A stretch of DNA of 64,000 nucleotides from DASQWP01 sp050697555 (lineage in GTDB: Bacteria; Actinomycetota; Thermoleophilia; Gaiellales; Gaiellaceae): contig JBOHAD010000002.1 in NCBI GenBank assembly GCA_050697555.1, forward strand, positions 31,552 through 95,551. The letters are read 5' to 3'. The notes under the pieces were generated by a model, which was given only the letters and a program-made list of their open reading frames with translations, made no database searches and was not told the origin of the DNA. This document shows, piece by piece, positions 8,587 to 17,147 of the stretch; position 1 is the first letter of the stretch, and each line of letters begins with the position of its first letter. The position numbers and the translations under genes are program-made.

Positions 8587-9141
8587 ATGACGACGTTCCG
8601 GGTGCGCTCGAACGGCAGCGCCCTGCTCGTCGCATCACTGTTGGGCGCGCCCGTGCTGGCCGAGCTGGATCGTTCGAGGGGAAGCCGCTTCGTCACCCTC
8701 TCGAGCCGGCTCGCGCTGAGCCGGGAGTCGCTGCGCCGCACCCTGACGGCGCTGATCGACGCCGGACTGGTCATGAAGAACCCAGGCTACGGCCACCCAC
8801 TCCGGCCGGAGTACATCCTGACCGAGCGCGGGCGCGCCCTCGCGCCCGCCTGCGCGCGTTTGCTCGCAGCGCTCGCGCGGCTGGGCGCGAACGAGGTCGG
8901 CCTCAAGAAGTGGTCGATGCCGGCCGTGCTCGCGCTTGCCGCCGGGGAGTGCCGCTTCTCCGAGTTGCGCAAGCGGCTCCCCGAGGTCACGCCGCGAGCG
9001 CTAACACTCGCGCTCAAGGACCTCGACGCCGTCGGCCTCGTCGAGCGCCAGGTGACCGGCGACTACCCGCCCGCCACGATCTACCGGCTCAGACGCAGCG
9101 CGGAACCGCTGGCCCGCATCCTCTCCGGGCTCGCCGCCTAG
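8587..9141 (+). CDS. Two-domain winged-helix regulator (MarR/HxlR type)
   Basis: 184 residues with two helix-turn-helix units. The first, about 20-75, includes LSSRLALSRESLRRTLTALI and an RPEYILTERG wing. The second, about 100-160, is HxlR-like, with CRFSELRKRLPEVTPRALTL and LVERQVTGDYPP. It starts 5 bases from the VOC gene in divergent orientation, so it may control that gene. ATG 8587 has only GGAG immediately before it; GTG 8602 is an alternative. Effector unknown. Confidence 0.75.
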   Translation: MTTFRVRSNGSALLVASLLGAPVLAELDRSRGSRFVTLSSRLALSRESLRRTLTALIDAGLVMKNPGYGHPLRPEYILTERGRALAPACARLLAALARLGANEVGLKKWSMPAVLALAAGECRFSELRKRLPEVTPRALTLALKDLDAVGLVERQVTGDYPPATIYRLRRSAEPLARILSGLAA

Positions 9142-9208
9142 AACCCGCGCCAGAGCCCGGGAGCGTCGCTAACACGCATGAAGAGCGGGATTCCAGATGA
9201 CTAGAGAG

Positions 9209-9255
9209 GATGGCCCCGGGAGGAGTCGAAGCTGGGCACGCGGATTCGAAGCCCG
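9209..9255 (+). repeat. Degenerate copy of tRNA-Arg(TCG) 3' half (att-like, left)
   Basis: A 47-base stretch matching the exact repeat at 14493-14539 and 38568-38614 at 43 positions. Differences are at 9231, 9234, 9235 and 9252. It has the tRNA T-arm and 3' acceptor strand but no 5' half, so it is not a tRNA gene. I read it as the outer att scar of an older integration. Confidence 0.65.
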
Positions 9256-9674
9256 AGGACCGAAACCCGATTTGCAGGGGGAAACTGCTCGATGTGAAGG
9301 CGGCGCGCCAGTGTGCGCGCCATTCCCGCGTAGGGCGCTGAGTGACGCAATCACTGCGGCCCGATGTCCTCGTCACTATCTACGGGCTCGACCAGCCGCA
9401 GGTCGCCTCTCCGCCGACTGGTCGACCTCAGCGGCTCCCGTTCCGCGCACCACGAGATTGCCGCGGTTTTCGAGACCGGACTGAAAGGGCCGATTTGCAG
9501 CGGGTTATGACCTGGTTCGCCAGTAAGTTCTAGCACGCAGCTCCTCGAACGCATGGAGATAAGTCGAGTGCGACACTCGACGCCAAGCGCGGGCGGAGGC
9601 GGGCGAGTCCTCGGCTCTTGAAACCAAGGCTGTAGTCGCTTACCTTGACAGCTGTAGTCAGCAGAGGACGGACG
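9256..9674. other. Non-coding stretch beside the att-like scar
   Basis: No convincing gene on either strand. It contains two GCGCGCCA copies (9303-9310, 9315-9322), also found in triplicate at 1513-1541, and two GATTTGCAG motifs (9269-9277, 9492-9500). The ribosome site AGAGGA for the next gene is at about 9663-9668. Confidence 0.5.
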
Positions 9675-10007
9675 TTGGACCGCAGTCCCAACGCGCTTGT
9701 GAAGGTCGATCTCGGCGGGAACCGTTTCGTCGCCGTCGAGGCGCACAACGTCAGCCCGGAGAGGCCGGTCGGGATCCGAGACGTTCTCCCGTTCGAGGGA
9801 CTCTCGGACTCCATCGAAGCGATCGCAGAGCGCATGACGGCGGCCTTCGATCGCGTGAAACCCGACCGGGCTGCAGTCGAGTTCGGCGTCGACGTCGGCG
9901 TGGAGTCCGGCGGGCTGACTGCGCTGATCGTGAAGGGGACCGGCACCGCCACGATCAAGGTGACGCTGGAGTGGCAGAACAGCAAGGCGACCGAGGATGA
10001 AGGATGA
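9675..10007 (+). CDS. Trypco1-like (trypsin-co-occurring, CU044_2847-type) small protein
   Basis: 110 residues, beta-rich N-half (ALVKVDLGGNRFVAVEA), a helix ISDSIEAIAERM-like region (about 53-70), then strands VEFGVDVGVESGG and TATIKVTLEW. This matches the short trypsin-co-occurring domain that typically precedes trypsin-type proteins in predicted conflict systems. TTG 9675 was chosen because AGAGGA lies 6 bases upstream and the conserved region begins shortly after; the frame is open further up to TTG 9645. Its last codons overlap the next gene by 4 bases, so the two are translationally coupled. Function is unproven. Confidence 0.7.
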   Translation: MDRSPNALVKVDLGGNRFVAVEAHNVSPERPVGIRDVLPFEGLSDSIEAIAERMTAAFDRVKPDRAAVEFGVDVGVESGGLTALIVKGTGTATIKVTLEWQNSKATEDEG

Positions 10008-11857
10008 TGAGCACGGCCGGAAACGGCGCCGGCCTGATCACCGACCGCGAGTTGCGCGTGTGCACGGTTCGCATCGATGTCGCCGGCGCGCCCAAGGGGA
10101 CTGGCTTCTTCGTCGCTCCCGGCCACGTCGTGACGTGTGAGCATGTGCTCGGAGGTGCGACCGAGGGCATCCAGATCTCGGATGTCGACGGCGCCGAGTA
10201 CTCGCTCGTCAAGGTCGCGGATGTCTCCAAGGACGCCGACCTCGCCGTCCTTCAGGTCAAGCCCGCAGCCGAGCACCGCTGCGTGCTGCTCATCGGCGGA
10301 CAGAACTTCGAGGATCGCTTCCTCACATTCGGCTACTCCGAGCTCCACCGCGAAGGCGTTCCGAGCCCACTCGTAGCCGAGGGAAACACGGGTGACGAGC
10401 GGCTCCTGAAGCTCGGCCGGGGACAAGTTCAGCCGGGCATGAGCGGCGCGCCCATCCTCAACAGGCGCACAGGCGGAGTGTGCGGCGTCCTCAGCTGGAC
10501 GCGCAACGAGCAGACGGACCTCGGTGGATATGCCATCCCGATCGAGCGATTGTGGCTCCTGAGCCCGACCCTCAAGAGGCAAAACGAGGCGTACCACGAG
10601 GCGCATCGTGACGAGTGGCTCGACAAGCTGCCGATGATCCAGAAATCGGTATTGCTCAACGCGCGCCCGGGAACGCCCTCCACCGCGGGCTTCACGACCT
10701 GGTTCGTCGTCTCGGTCGGGGGTGAGCAGCGCCACTGGCGGGTCAGCGCGACGCTGCACCCGAGCGGCGAGCTTCTTCCTGCCGAGCCGGCGGACGTGCA
10801 CCTCGTGCTCGACCAGGCGGCGCGGCTCTTCCGCGATTGGGCTGCGCGTCCACGTGTCGACCCGACCGGCACAATCCAGTGGCGGTTCAACCAAGGCGAG
10901 GCAATCCGCCTGCTCGGAAGCATCCTCTTCGACGCTGTGCTGCCGGACGAGATCGGGAGGCGCTTCGACGAGCTCTTGGCGGCCGGAGACGAGCGCGTCC
11001 AGCTCGCGCTCCATTTCGACCGGACGGTCATCCCGACGGAATTCGTCGACATGCCCTGGGAGTACCTCTACCTCGGCGATGAGCGCGGCTTCCGGAGAGA
11101 CGCGCACGTAGCGGCCGAGGAGAAGCTCGCGTTCGTGCGCGTCGAGCAGAACGAGTTCCGAGAGCCCGACCGGCCGACCGGGCGCCAGCTGTCCGCGCTG
11201 ATGGTCCGGGTCACGCCGCCTTCGCAGGGCGGCGACTCCGCCGTCGATGACATTTCCGAGCACGCCTGCGACGTCATTCGTGACCTCGCCGGATTCGAGG
11301 CCAAGCCGCTGGTGATGGCGAAGGCCCTGGATCTTAGGGACGAGATCGCGCTCGGCGCGTATGACATCGTCCACTACGTCGGCTTCGGGCGCTACCACGA
11401 GGGCGCCGATCGCCTCGCGCTCGGAGGCTCGCCCGACTATGACTATCGGGAGGCGCAAATGTTCGCGACTCTCCTGCCGGACGCCGAGCAACGACCGCGC
11501 GTCGTCGTCCTCCAACAGATCGACGGGCCGAGCGAGTTCGTCCCCCCGGACCTCTCCGTCTTCGCCTGGAGGCTCCTCGAGCGCGGCGTGGAAGCCGTCG
11601 TGGCGTACCAGTTCCCGCTCGCCGCGCGGTTCAGCAAGGCGTTCAACAAGGAGCTCTACACCCAGCTCGCCGCCGGCGAGTGCCTGGAGAACGCAGTGCA
11701 GAAGGCACGCGCGTTGATCTGGACCATGGAGCCGGACGTCCATGCTTTCCGCGCGCCGGCCGCCTTCGTGACCCGGCCCGGCGAGCTCAGACTTACCGCC
11801 CGAGCAGGGCCGTCCGCTCCGTCGGCCCGGGTCGGCGTGACCGCAGGACACGCGTAA
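10004..11857 (+). CDS. Trypsin-like protease fused to a degenerate CHAT domain
   Basis: 617 residues. Residues ~18-200 form a chymotrypsin-fold protease with an apparent intact triad: His47 in VTCEHVL, Asp79 in DADLAVL and Ser147 in QPGMSGAP. A linker follows, then a CHAT (caspase-like) domain at ~260-600 with VDMPWEYLY, IVHYVGFG and VVVLQQIDG. CHAT proteases normally have HxxGHG and a Cys in VLNACxS; here those positions are Phe461 and about Ile506, so the CHAT part is probably a binding or scaffold unit. There is no signal peptide, so it is cytoplasmic. It overlaps the Trypco1-like gene and lies 6 bases before the TPR gene. Confidence 0.85.
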   Translation: MMSTAGNGAGLITDRELRVCTVRIDVAGAPKGTGFFVAPGHVVTCEHVLGGATEGIQISDVDGAEYSLVKVADVSKDADLAVLQVKPAAEHRCVLLIGGQNFEDRFLTFGYSELHREGVPSPLVAEGNTGDERLLKLGRGQVQPGMSGAPILNRRTGGVCGVLSWTRNEQTDLGGYAIPIERLWLLSPTLKRQNEAYHEAHRDEWLDKLPMIQKSVLLNARPGTPSTAGFTTWFVVSVGGEQRHWRVSATLHPSGELLPAEPADVHLVLDQAARLFRDWAARPRVDPTGTIQWRFNQGEAIRLLGSILFDAVLPDEIGRRFDELLAAGDERVQLALHFDRTVIPTEFVDMPWEYLYLGDERGFRRDAHVAAEEKLAFVRVEQNEFREPDRPTGRQLSALMVRVTPPSQGGDSAVDDISEHACDVIRDLAGFEAKPLVMAKALDLRDEIALGAYDIVHYVGFGRYHEGADRLALGGSPDYDYREAQMFATLLPDAEQRPRVVVLQQIDGPSEFVPPDLSVFAWRLLERGVEAVVAYQFPLAARFSKAFNKELYTQLAAGECLENAVQKARALIWTMEPDVHAFRAPAAFVTRPGELRLTARAGPSAPSARVGVTAGHA

Positions 11858-11863
11858 CGCGCG

Positions 11864-14419
11864 ATGAGCCACGCGCTCGACACGATCCGGGACGCGGCGC
11901 GTTGGCTGGGCCCGCATCCGACCTCGCCGGAACAGGAGCTCAACGACATCCGCGACCGCTGGCGCGCCTCCTTCGCAGACGTCGCGCAGGATGCGCACCG
12001 GCTGGCCGCGCTCGTCGACGAAGCGTTGGCGTCCGCAAGCTCCGTGGAATCGTTCGACGCCGAGCGCACTGGCTTCGAAGAGCTGGCAACGGCAGGGAAG
12101 CAGGCCGTAGGGCGGATCCGCTCCGTCATCGACCACATCGACCGGCTGCGCGACGAGTGGAGGGCCGTGCACCGCTTTACGCCCGAGGCGCTCGAGGCCC
12201 TGAAGCAGGAGCTCGACGCGAGGCTCGCCGACTCGAGCGGTGGCGGCGCTCGGGCCTGGCTGAGCGAGCTCCTCGACGCGGCGGACGCCGGCGAGGAAGA
12301 GGCGGCAGCGGCGATCGCGACGGCCGATCTGCCCTGGCCTGAAGATCTTCGCCCGGGCGCAGCGCGGCTGGCGGAGGCGTTTCGGGACTGGCGTGACGGC
12401 GGGCCGCCGCCTGCCCTCGAGCCGATCGAGGAGGTCGCGGAAGGGGCGCTCGCGGGATGGCAGGAGTTGCTGACGCGCGACCTTCGGAGTCGAGCGCATC
12501 GATTCGCGGCCTGGACCGTGCTTCGAGGCGAAGGCGATTCAGCCCGGGCGGTCGCCCACATGGACACTGCGGTCAAGCTTTATCCCTATGCGGGTCGGAT
12601 GCACGCGGAGCGCGCCGCGTTCCGCCTGTTCGTCGGCGACTTCGAGCGGGCTGCGACCGACGCTCAGCACGCGATCGAGATGACGCCGCAGGAGCCGTTC
12701 GGCTACCTGATGCTCGGCATCTGGGCCGAGCTGACGGGCAAGTTCGCCACGGCCGATGACCTCTACCGGCGTGGGTTCAGCCGCATGGCAACCGCCGCCG
12801 TGGCGCACGTCCACAATCGCTCGGCGCTCATTGACCCGCCGGGACGGCTCCTAAAGATGGCGGCCGCCGTGTTGCTCGAGAGCGGTCGCCCCGAGCAGGC
12901 TCTCGAGCTCGCGGACGAAGCGCTGCTGAGCGGCGTCCGCGGCGTGGAAGCGCACCCCGAGGCGGATGCGCACGTGATCCGTCGGAAGGCGCTCGAGCAG
13001 CTCCCGGACCGCCCGCGAAGCCAAGCAGCCGACGCTGCCATCAAGGCCGGCCGGCTGTGCCTCTGGAACGGCGACGTTGATTGCGCGATCGACGAGCTCG
13101 ATCGCGCGACGAAGCTCGGCGGGCCTCCGGAGAGCGGCTGGCTCCTCGCGGACGCGCTGCTGACGAAGAGCTACCCGCTCGGCGCGCTGACCCCCGACCA
13201 GGAGCTCGTTGCGCGCGCGCGCTCAATCTGGGAGGCCACGGTCGACGAGACGGGGATCCCGCGTGGGCGTACTGCGTGGGCATACGTCACGAGGGCGATC
13301 GTCGCCGATCTCCAGTCGCAGCGCCCGGACACCGATCGCCGGCGCCCCGGTCTCTTCGAGGCGCTCATGTACGTCGAAAAGGCGATCGTGCATAACTACA
13401 CCGATGCGCAGCGGTGGGGCTATGTCGCGCAGTACCTTCGCTACCTCGGGCTCGAGGAGCTGGCCTTCGAGGCGGCGGAGGCCGGGTACGAGCTCGCAGC
13501 AGCCGACAGGCAAGTTCTCGCCGAGCGGCTCCCGCTGCTCGCCAACCGACGCGCGTTCGACGAGGCCGAGGCCGTCGCCGAGCAGCTTGTGGCGATGTAC
13601 GGCGAGGACCCGTGGGTGAGCGCCGTCCGCGCGTGGCTCGCGCTCCACCACCGGCGGGACGACGAGCGCACGCTAGCGCTACTCCAGCTCCCGATTACAC
13701 AGGGCAACGACCAAGCCTGGTACTGCGAACTGCAAGCCCACGCGTATCTCCTGCGGGACGATGTCGCGGAGGCTCGCGCCGCGTACGGCCGGGTGCTCGA
13801 GGTCGAACCGATCGACGGCAACACGAAGTGCCGTTTGGCCCGGGCGTCGCTGGCGCTCGGGAAGACCGAGGACGCGCGGGGGTGGCTCGCGAAGGCACGG
13901 GACGATTCGACGACGCCGCGCCCGAGCTACGTCGTGACGGCCGCGCTGCAGGCTGTTGCTGCCGGCGATTCCGAGGCCGCAGTGCGGAGGCTCGGCGAGG
14001 CCGTCCGCCTCGCGTCGAGTGCCGTGGAGATCGATGACATCCTGTTCGAGACGACGCTCGCGATGCGCGCAACAGCGGCGGACGGAGCCGAAGCTGCGGC
14101 CGCACGGGAGCGCGAGCTCCTCGAGGCTACGAAGGAGACCGTCGCGGAACGGAAGTCAGAGCTCGAGCGGGATCCTCCGACGGCCGACTCGGAACTCGAA
14201 CGCGCGTTGGCAGGGCTACCCGAAGGTTCGCTCGATATGCCGGCGATCGCTCTTCTCGCCCTGGCCGGCCGTCGCGACGCAGCCGCCGGTCGCCACGACA
14301 TCGCCCGAGGGCGGTATGAGCAGCTGCGCGGCACATGGTTCGAACCCGAGGCGACAATCGCCTTCGAGCGGGAGCTCAAGCGCGTGCGGACGCGCAACGT
14401 GTCCATGTCGCGCCGGTAG
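11864..14419 (+). CDS. Large TPR-repeat protein, partner of the trypsin-CHAT protein
   Basis: 851 residues. Residues 1-220 are helical and charged, without a recognised enzyme domain. From ~220 on there are many degenerate TPR units, for example RAVAHMDTAVKLYPYAGRMH, RAATDAQHAIEMTPQEPFGY and ARAAYGRVLEVEPIDGNTKC. It has no signal peptide or membrane segment. It begins 6 bases after the protease gene and is surely in the same operon. TPR arrays in such systems act as scaffolds or inhibitors; it could hold the protease inactive or be its substrate. Both roles are inferred. Confidence 0.85.
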   Translation: MSHALDTIRDAARWLGPHPTSPEQELNDIRDRWRASFADVAQDAHRLAALVDEALASASSVESFDAERTGFEELATAGKQAVGRIRSVIDHIDRLRDEWRAVHRFTPEALEALKQELDARLADSSGGGARAWLSELLDAADAGEEEAAAAIATADLPWPEDLRPGAARLAEAFRDWRDGGPPPALEPIEEVAEGALAGWQELLTRDLRSRAHRFAAWTVLRGEGDSARAVAHMDTAVKLYPYAGRMHAERAAFRLFVGDFERAATDAQHAIEMTPQEPFGYLMLGIWAELTGKFATADDLYRRGFSRMATAAVAHVHNRSALIDPPGRLLKMAAAVLLESGRPEQALELADEALLSGVRGVEAHPEADAHVIRRKALEQLPDRPRSQAADAAIKAGRLCLWNGDVDCAIDELDRATKLGGPPESGWLLADALLTKSYPLGALTPDQELVARARSIWEATVDETGIPRGRTAWAYVTRAIVADLQSQRPDTDRRRPGLFEALMYVEKAIVHNYTDAQRWGYVAQYLRYLGLEELAFEAAEAGYELAAADRQVLAERLPLLANRRAFDEAEAVAEQLVAMYGEDPWVSAVRAWLALHHRRDDERTLALLQLPITQGNDQAWYCELQAHAYLLRDDVAEARAAYGRVLEVEPIDGNTKCRLARASLALGKTEDARGWLAKARDDSTTPRPSYVVTAALQAVAAGDSEAAVRRLGEAVRLASSAVEIDDILFETTLAMRATAADGAEAAAARERELLEATKETVAERKSELERDPPTADSELERALAGLPEGSLDMPAIALLALAGRRDAAAGRHDIARGRYEQLRGTWFEPEATIAFERELKRVRTRNVSMSRR

Positions 14420-14492
14420 TGCTCGCCTTGGAGCCCCCGGGCCAGTAGACGACGCTGACGTATCAAAATTAGCTCTTTACGGGGAGCTTCGT

Positions 14493-14539
14493 GATGGCCC
14501 CGGGAGGAGTCGAACCTCCGCACGCGGATTCGAAGTCCG
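14493..14539 (+). repeat. Exact 47-base direct repeat, distal att site
   Basis: Identical over 47 bases to 38568-38614, which is the 3' half of tRNA-Arg(TCG) plus two flanking bases. The match stops abruptly after TCCG in the anticodon stem. With the integrase next to the other copy, this is the expected far end of an integrated element of about 24.1 kb. Confidence 0.85.
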
Positions 14540-14916
14540 TCTGGGCAGGCTGCGGCGAAGCGCGCTTCGCGGAAAGTTCCTGCAAAGAAGTCATTCCAGA
14601 TTGCAGTGGCTTGCTTCGAATGGCGCCCTTTGGAGGCAAGCCGGTACGCGCACGGTACGCGCACCCCTGGGCACGAATCCCTGCAGCGCGCGGAAACCCT
14701 GGAGAAGCCAGACCCGGCTACACAGGGACGATCGCGTCGGCAGCGAGCTGAATCGCCACCGGCGTGCCGCGCTCGAGCCGCTCAAGGAGCGCGAGGTTTC
14801 CCAGACCCGTGATTCCTGTCCATGGCCTGAGTCCAGGCCGGACCTTGCGCGGCCGGAGGGGAGCCGAGTTCCGGCTCACCCTCTGGTCGTCGGCTGGCCC
14901 AGGAATCGCCACGGCC
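14540..14916. other. Element end region with repeats and an unassigned reading frame
   Basis: The left end of the 24-kb element, with GATTGCAGTGG (14599-14609) and the tandem GGTACGCGCAC repeats. A minus-strand frame down to 14718 ends in residues resembling real protein (NLALLERLERGTPVAIQLAA), perhaps a gene 3' fragment, but no family is recognised and no good start is present. I see nothing else. Confidence 0.4.
14643..14664 (+). repeat. Tandem GGTACGCGCAC, putative integrase arm sites
   Basis: Two perfect head-to-tail copies of the 11-mer GGTACGCGCAC (14643-14653, 14654-14664), about 100 bases inside the distal att site. A third copy lies 60 bases inside the proximal att site at 38498-38508, same orientation. 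Short direct repeats flanking both att cores are typical arm-type sites of tyrosine integrases. Confidence 0.6.
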
Positions 14917-15771
14917 TCATACGGGGAAGACCTCCGCGAAGAAGTCGGCGAAGACGGCGAGGGCAAGAAGCCAGAGGCCGACTAGGACGAGGATGCGGCC
15001 GCCCCAGCGCTTCAGGGCGGGTGCGCTCTCCTCCAGCGTTCGGGCGACTCGGTCCTGGCCGGCCGCCAGCAGGAGGGCGAGCGTGAAGACGAGGAGGATC
15101 ATCGTCAGGGCGGCGACGAGGAAGGCGAGGAACGCGGGTGCGAATCCGCCCATCGTGAGCGCTTGCCCGGCCAAACCGGCCAGGATCGGGCCCGTTCAGC
15201 CGAAGCCGGCGAGGATGTAGCCGAAGCCGAAGACGAAGTGGCCGGCAAGGGGTCGGCGGCGGCGAAAGCCCGCCTGCCGTCGGAGCAATCCATGCACCGC
15301 CGGCTCGAATCCTCTGAAGGAGATGCGAAGTCGGCCGAGCTGGACGAGCCCGAGGAGGATGAGGAGCGCGCCGACGAGAGCGCGGATGAGACGGCCGGTT
15401 GTGCTCGTGAAGGTCACGCCCTCGAAGAGTGCGGCCCCGGCGATCGCAATCAGCGTGCCCGTGAGGAGGAGGAAGGTGGCCGCTCCGAGCGCGAGCGCCG
15501 CCGCGAAGACGAAACCCGCGCGCCCGTCGCCGCCTCGCCCGCGAGGCGCGTGGGCGAGGATCGAGAGAAGGAGGGGGAAGGAGCAAGGCGAGAAGAAGGA
15601 GGCGATGCCCGCGCCGGCGGCTAACAGGAGGAGCCCGCCTCCCGTCCCTGCCGGCAGCTCGAAGCGGGGGTAGACGACATAGCCGAAGTAGCCGACGAGC
15701 GCGACGACAACGGTCGCGAGCGCGAGCAGCGCGTAGCGGGCCCGCGGATCAGCGAGAACCTTCTCGGTCAC
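14917..15771 (-). CDS. CcdA/DsbD-like transmembrane reductase, candidate selenoprotein
   Basis: One 284-residue frame interrupted by a single TGA (15198-15196, residue 192). The protein has about seven hydrophobic segments. CcdA proteins move electrons across the membrane with two cysteines; here the first is Cys63 in FFSPCSFPLL. The second normally lies in a Cys-Thr-Gly-Pro motif, and this gene reads GFG-UGA-TGPILAG at exactly that place. The frame continues intact for 92 codons after it. A hairpin (see SECIS entry) follows the TGA. I interpret UGA as selenocysteine; the alternative is a point-mutated pseudogene (TGC to TGA). The start is ATG 15771. Confidence 0.65.
15166..15184 (-). promoter_or_regulatory. 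Candidate SECIS hairpin of the CcdA-like gene
   Basis: On the minus strand, 11 bases after the TGA, CCTGGCC pairs over seven base pairs (one G-U) with GGCCGGG around the loop GGTTT. The loop begins 18 nt after the UGA and starts with GG, matching the known bacterial SECIS pattern (loop 16-37 nt downstream, G in the first loop bases). The underlying coding repeat LAGLAG could produce a hairpin by chance. Confidence 0.5.
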
Positions 15772-15874
15772 GCCGGCAACCGTAGAGATTGCCGTAGCGG
15801 GAAGGTCAGGCGGCTAGGGTTGACGGCATGGCGGCGGCCAAAGTTCGAGACGTCGGCCGCGGAGCCAGCGCCGC

Positions 15875-17023
15875 TCAGGCCACAAACGTCGGCGGCGCGA
15901 GCACCGGAACGGGACAGTTGACGGTAAACACGGTCCCTTTCGTGTCGGGCATGCCTGGGAACTCGTCGAGCTCGCCTCCGTCGCGGGCCGCGTGGATCTC
16001 CTTTTCGCTGGTCAAGAGACGGGCTTCGGCATCGTCCGCCCACCCATACGTGAAGTGGTCCCAGTAAGGACTCCATTCTGGCGCGCCGGCGTCGAAGTCG
16101 AAGACGGACGGCTGGAAGCCCATCGGTCCAGGCCCGGGGAGGCCGTTCATGAAGACGTTCGTGCGGCCCGTCGCGCCTGCTTCGCTCGGTCCGCCCTGCA
16201 AACCAGGCGAGAAGATCGTCTTCGTCATCGCCGCCGCCGGGGCGATCGAGTGCTCGGTGACGAAGTATCGGCTGCCCGGATAGCACTGACCGAGCTTGAA
16301 GGTGACGCGCATTGCGCCGGTGTCCGGCGGCTCGAGAAGCGGCCCCTCGCCGAGATAGCCCTTGCGCTCTCGGTCGACAGCGAGCTCGCCGGTTGACCAC
16401 TTGATAATTGCGGCGTTGAGGACGAATCCGCTGTCCTCGACCATGAGCGCGCCTGCGCGCTTGGCCTCTTGGATCTCTGCCACTGAAGCGAGCTCGCGTG
16501 GGCCGTTGCTCCAGCGCAAGTAATGGACACGCCAGGCCGGCGTGTAGGCCTCGCGCCCCGGCTCCGATGAGAAGATCGCGGGCCGGTCCGCGGCGACGCG
16601 ATCCACGTAGACAGCACCCGAAAGCTTCGGGGTCGCGAGAGCGGCCAGCTTCGGCACGAAGACGAGGCGCTCCGCGTCAGCGAAGCCCTCGTCCGAGACG
16701 TCCGTGCGGATGAAATAGACGTCGCTCCCGTCCACGCGCCCGCCATGGAGGCGCATCGTGACGAAGCCGAAGTCACCGTCCCATTCGTCGGATTCAAGCG
16801 AGAAGTCGACGACGTCGCCGATGATGGGCCGGGCCCGCTCCGCCGCCTCCTCGAGTGTCGCCGTCCCGACGCCTGACTCACTAGGCGCCGCCTCGTCCCC
16901 GCTGCCGCCGCAGGCGGCCAGCAGGGTCGGGCCAAGCGTGCCGACGGCCACCACACCTGTGGCACGCCGGAGCAGCTCCCCCCGGTCGAGTCGAACTGTC
17001 GCAATCGATCCCTGAGGTTGCAC
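15875..17023 (-). CDS. Exported lipoprotein of unknown function (Tat-like signal)
   Basis: 382 residues from GTG 17023, preceded by GGGGG. The N-terminus has twin arginines (ELLRRATG), a hydrophobic run and a lipobox ending LLAAC, so it is probably a surface lipoprotein exported by Tat. The mature part is beta-rich and soluble, with WDGDFGFVTMRLHGGRVDGS and YFVTEHSIAPA. I do not recognise a family with certainty. The longer upstream frame to 17116 adds only out-of-frame-looking residues. It is monocistronic and transcribed towards the CcdA-like gene. Confidence 0.7.
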   Translation of the reverse strand: MQPQGSIATVRLDRGELLRRATGVVAVGTLGPTLLAACGGSGDEAAPSESGVGTATLEEAAERARPIIGDVVDFSLESDEWDGDFGFVTMRLHGGRVDGSDVYFIRTDVSDEGFADAERLVFVPKLAALATPKLSGAVYVDRVAADRPAIFSSEPGREAYTPAWRVHYLRWSNGPRELASVAEIQEAKRAGALMVEDSGFVLNAAIIKWSTGELAVDRERKGYLGEGPLLEPPDTGAMRVTFKLGQCYPGSRYFVTEHSIAPAAAMTKTIFSPGLQGGPSEAGATGRTNVFMNGLPGPGPMGFQPSVFDFDAGAPEWSPYWDHFTYGWADDAEARLLTSEKEIHAARDGGELDEFPGMPDTKGTVFTVNCPVPVLAPPTFVA

Positions 17024-17147
17024 GTCTGCCCCCCTCGTTGGACTGCCGAACAAGTAGGTTGGATGCGAGCGGGCGACGAACGTCGCTGCGCCACGCGTCT
17101 CGGCGCCTCGTCGCACGAGCGAGCGCGTGGACGGAGAGCCCGGGCAG

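Larger units (their letters stand above)
9209..14539. mobile_element. Possible att-bounded islet carrying the trypsin-CHAT-TPR cassette
   Basis: The segment lies between a degenerate (9209-9255) and an exact (14493-14539) copy of the tRNA-Arg(TCG) 3' half and contains only the three-gene conflict-like cassette. Both copies have the orientation expected for serial integration at the tRNA near 38.6 kb. It has no integrase of its own, so it would depend on another element's enzyme or be a relic. The boundary call is inferred from the repeats alone. Confidence 0.4.

Noticed and set aside
9209..9255. Functional tRNA-Arg genes at 9.2 and 14.5 kb
   Set aside because: Both copies lack the 5' half and cannot form an acceptor stem; they are att scars.
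9530..12499. 989-codon minus-strand open frame opposite the trypsin-CHAT genes
   Set aside because: Antisense shadow caused by GC-rich codons; no domain, while the plus-strand frames show clear families.
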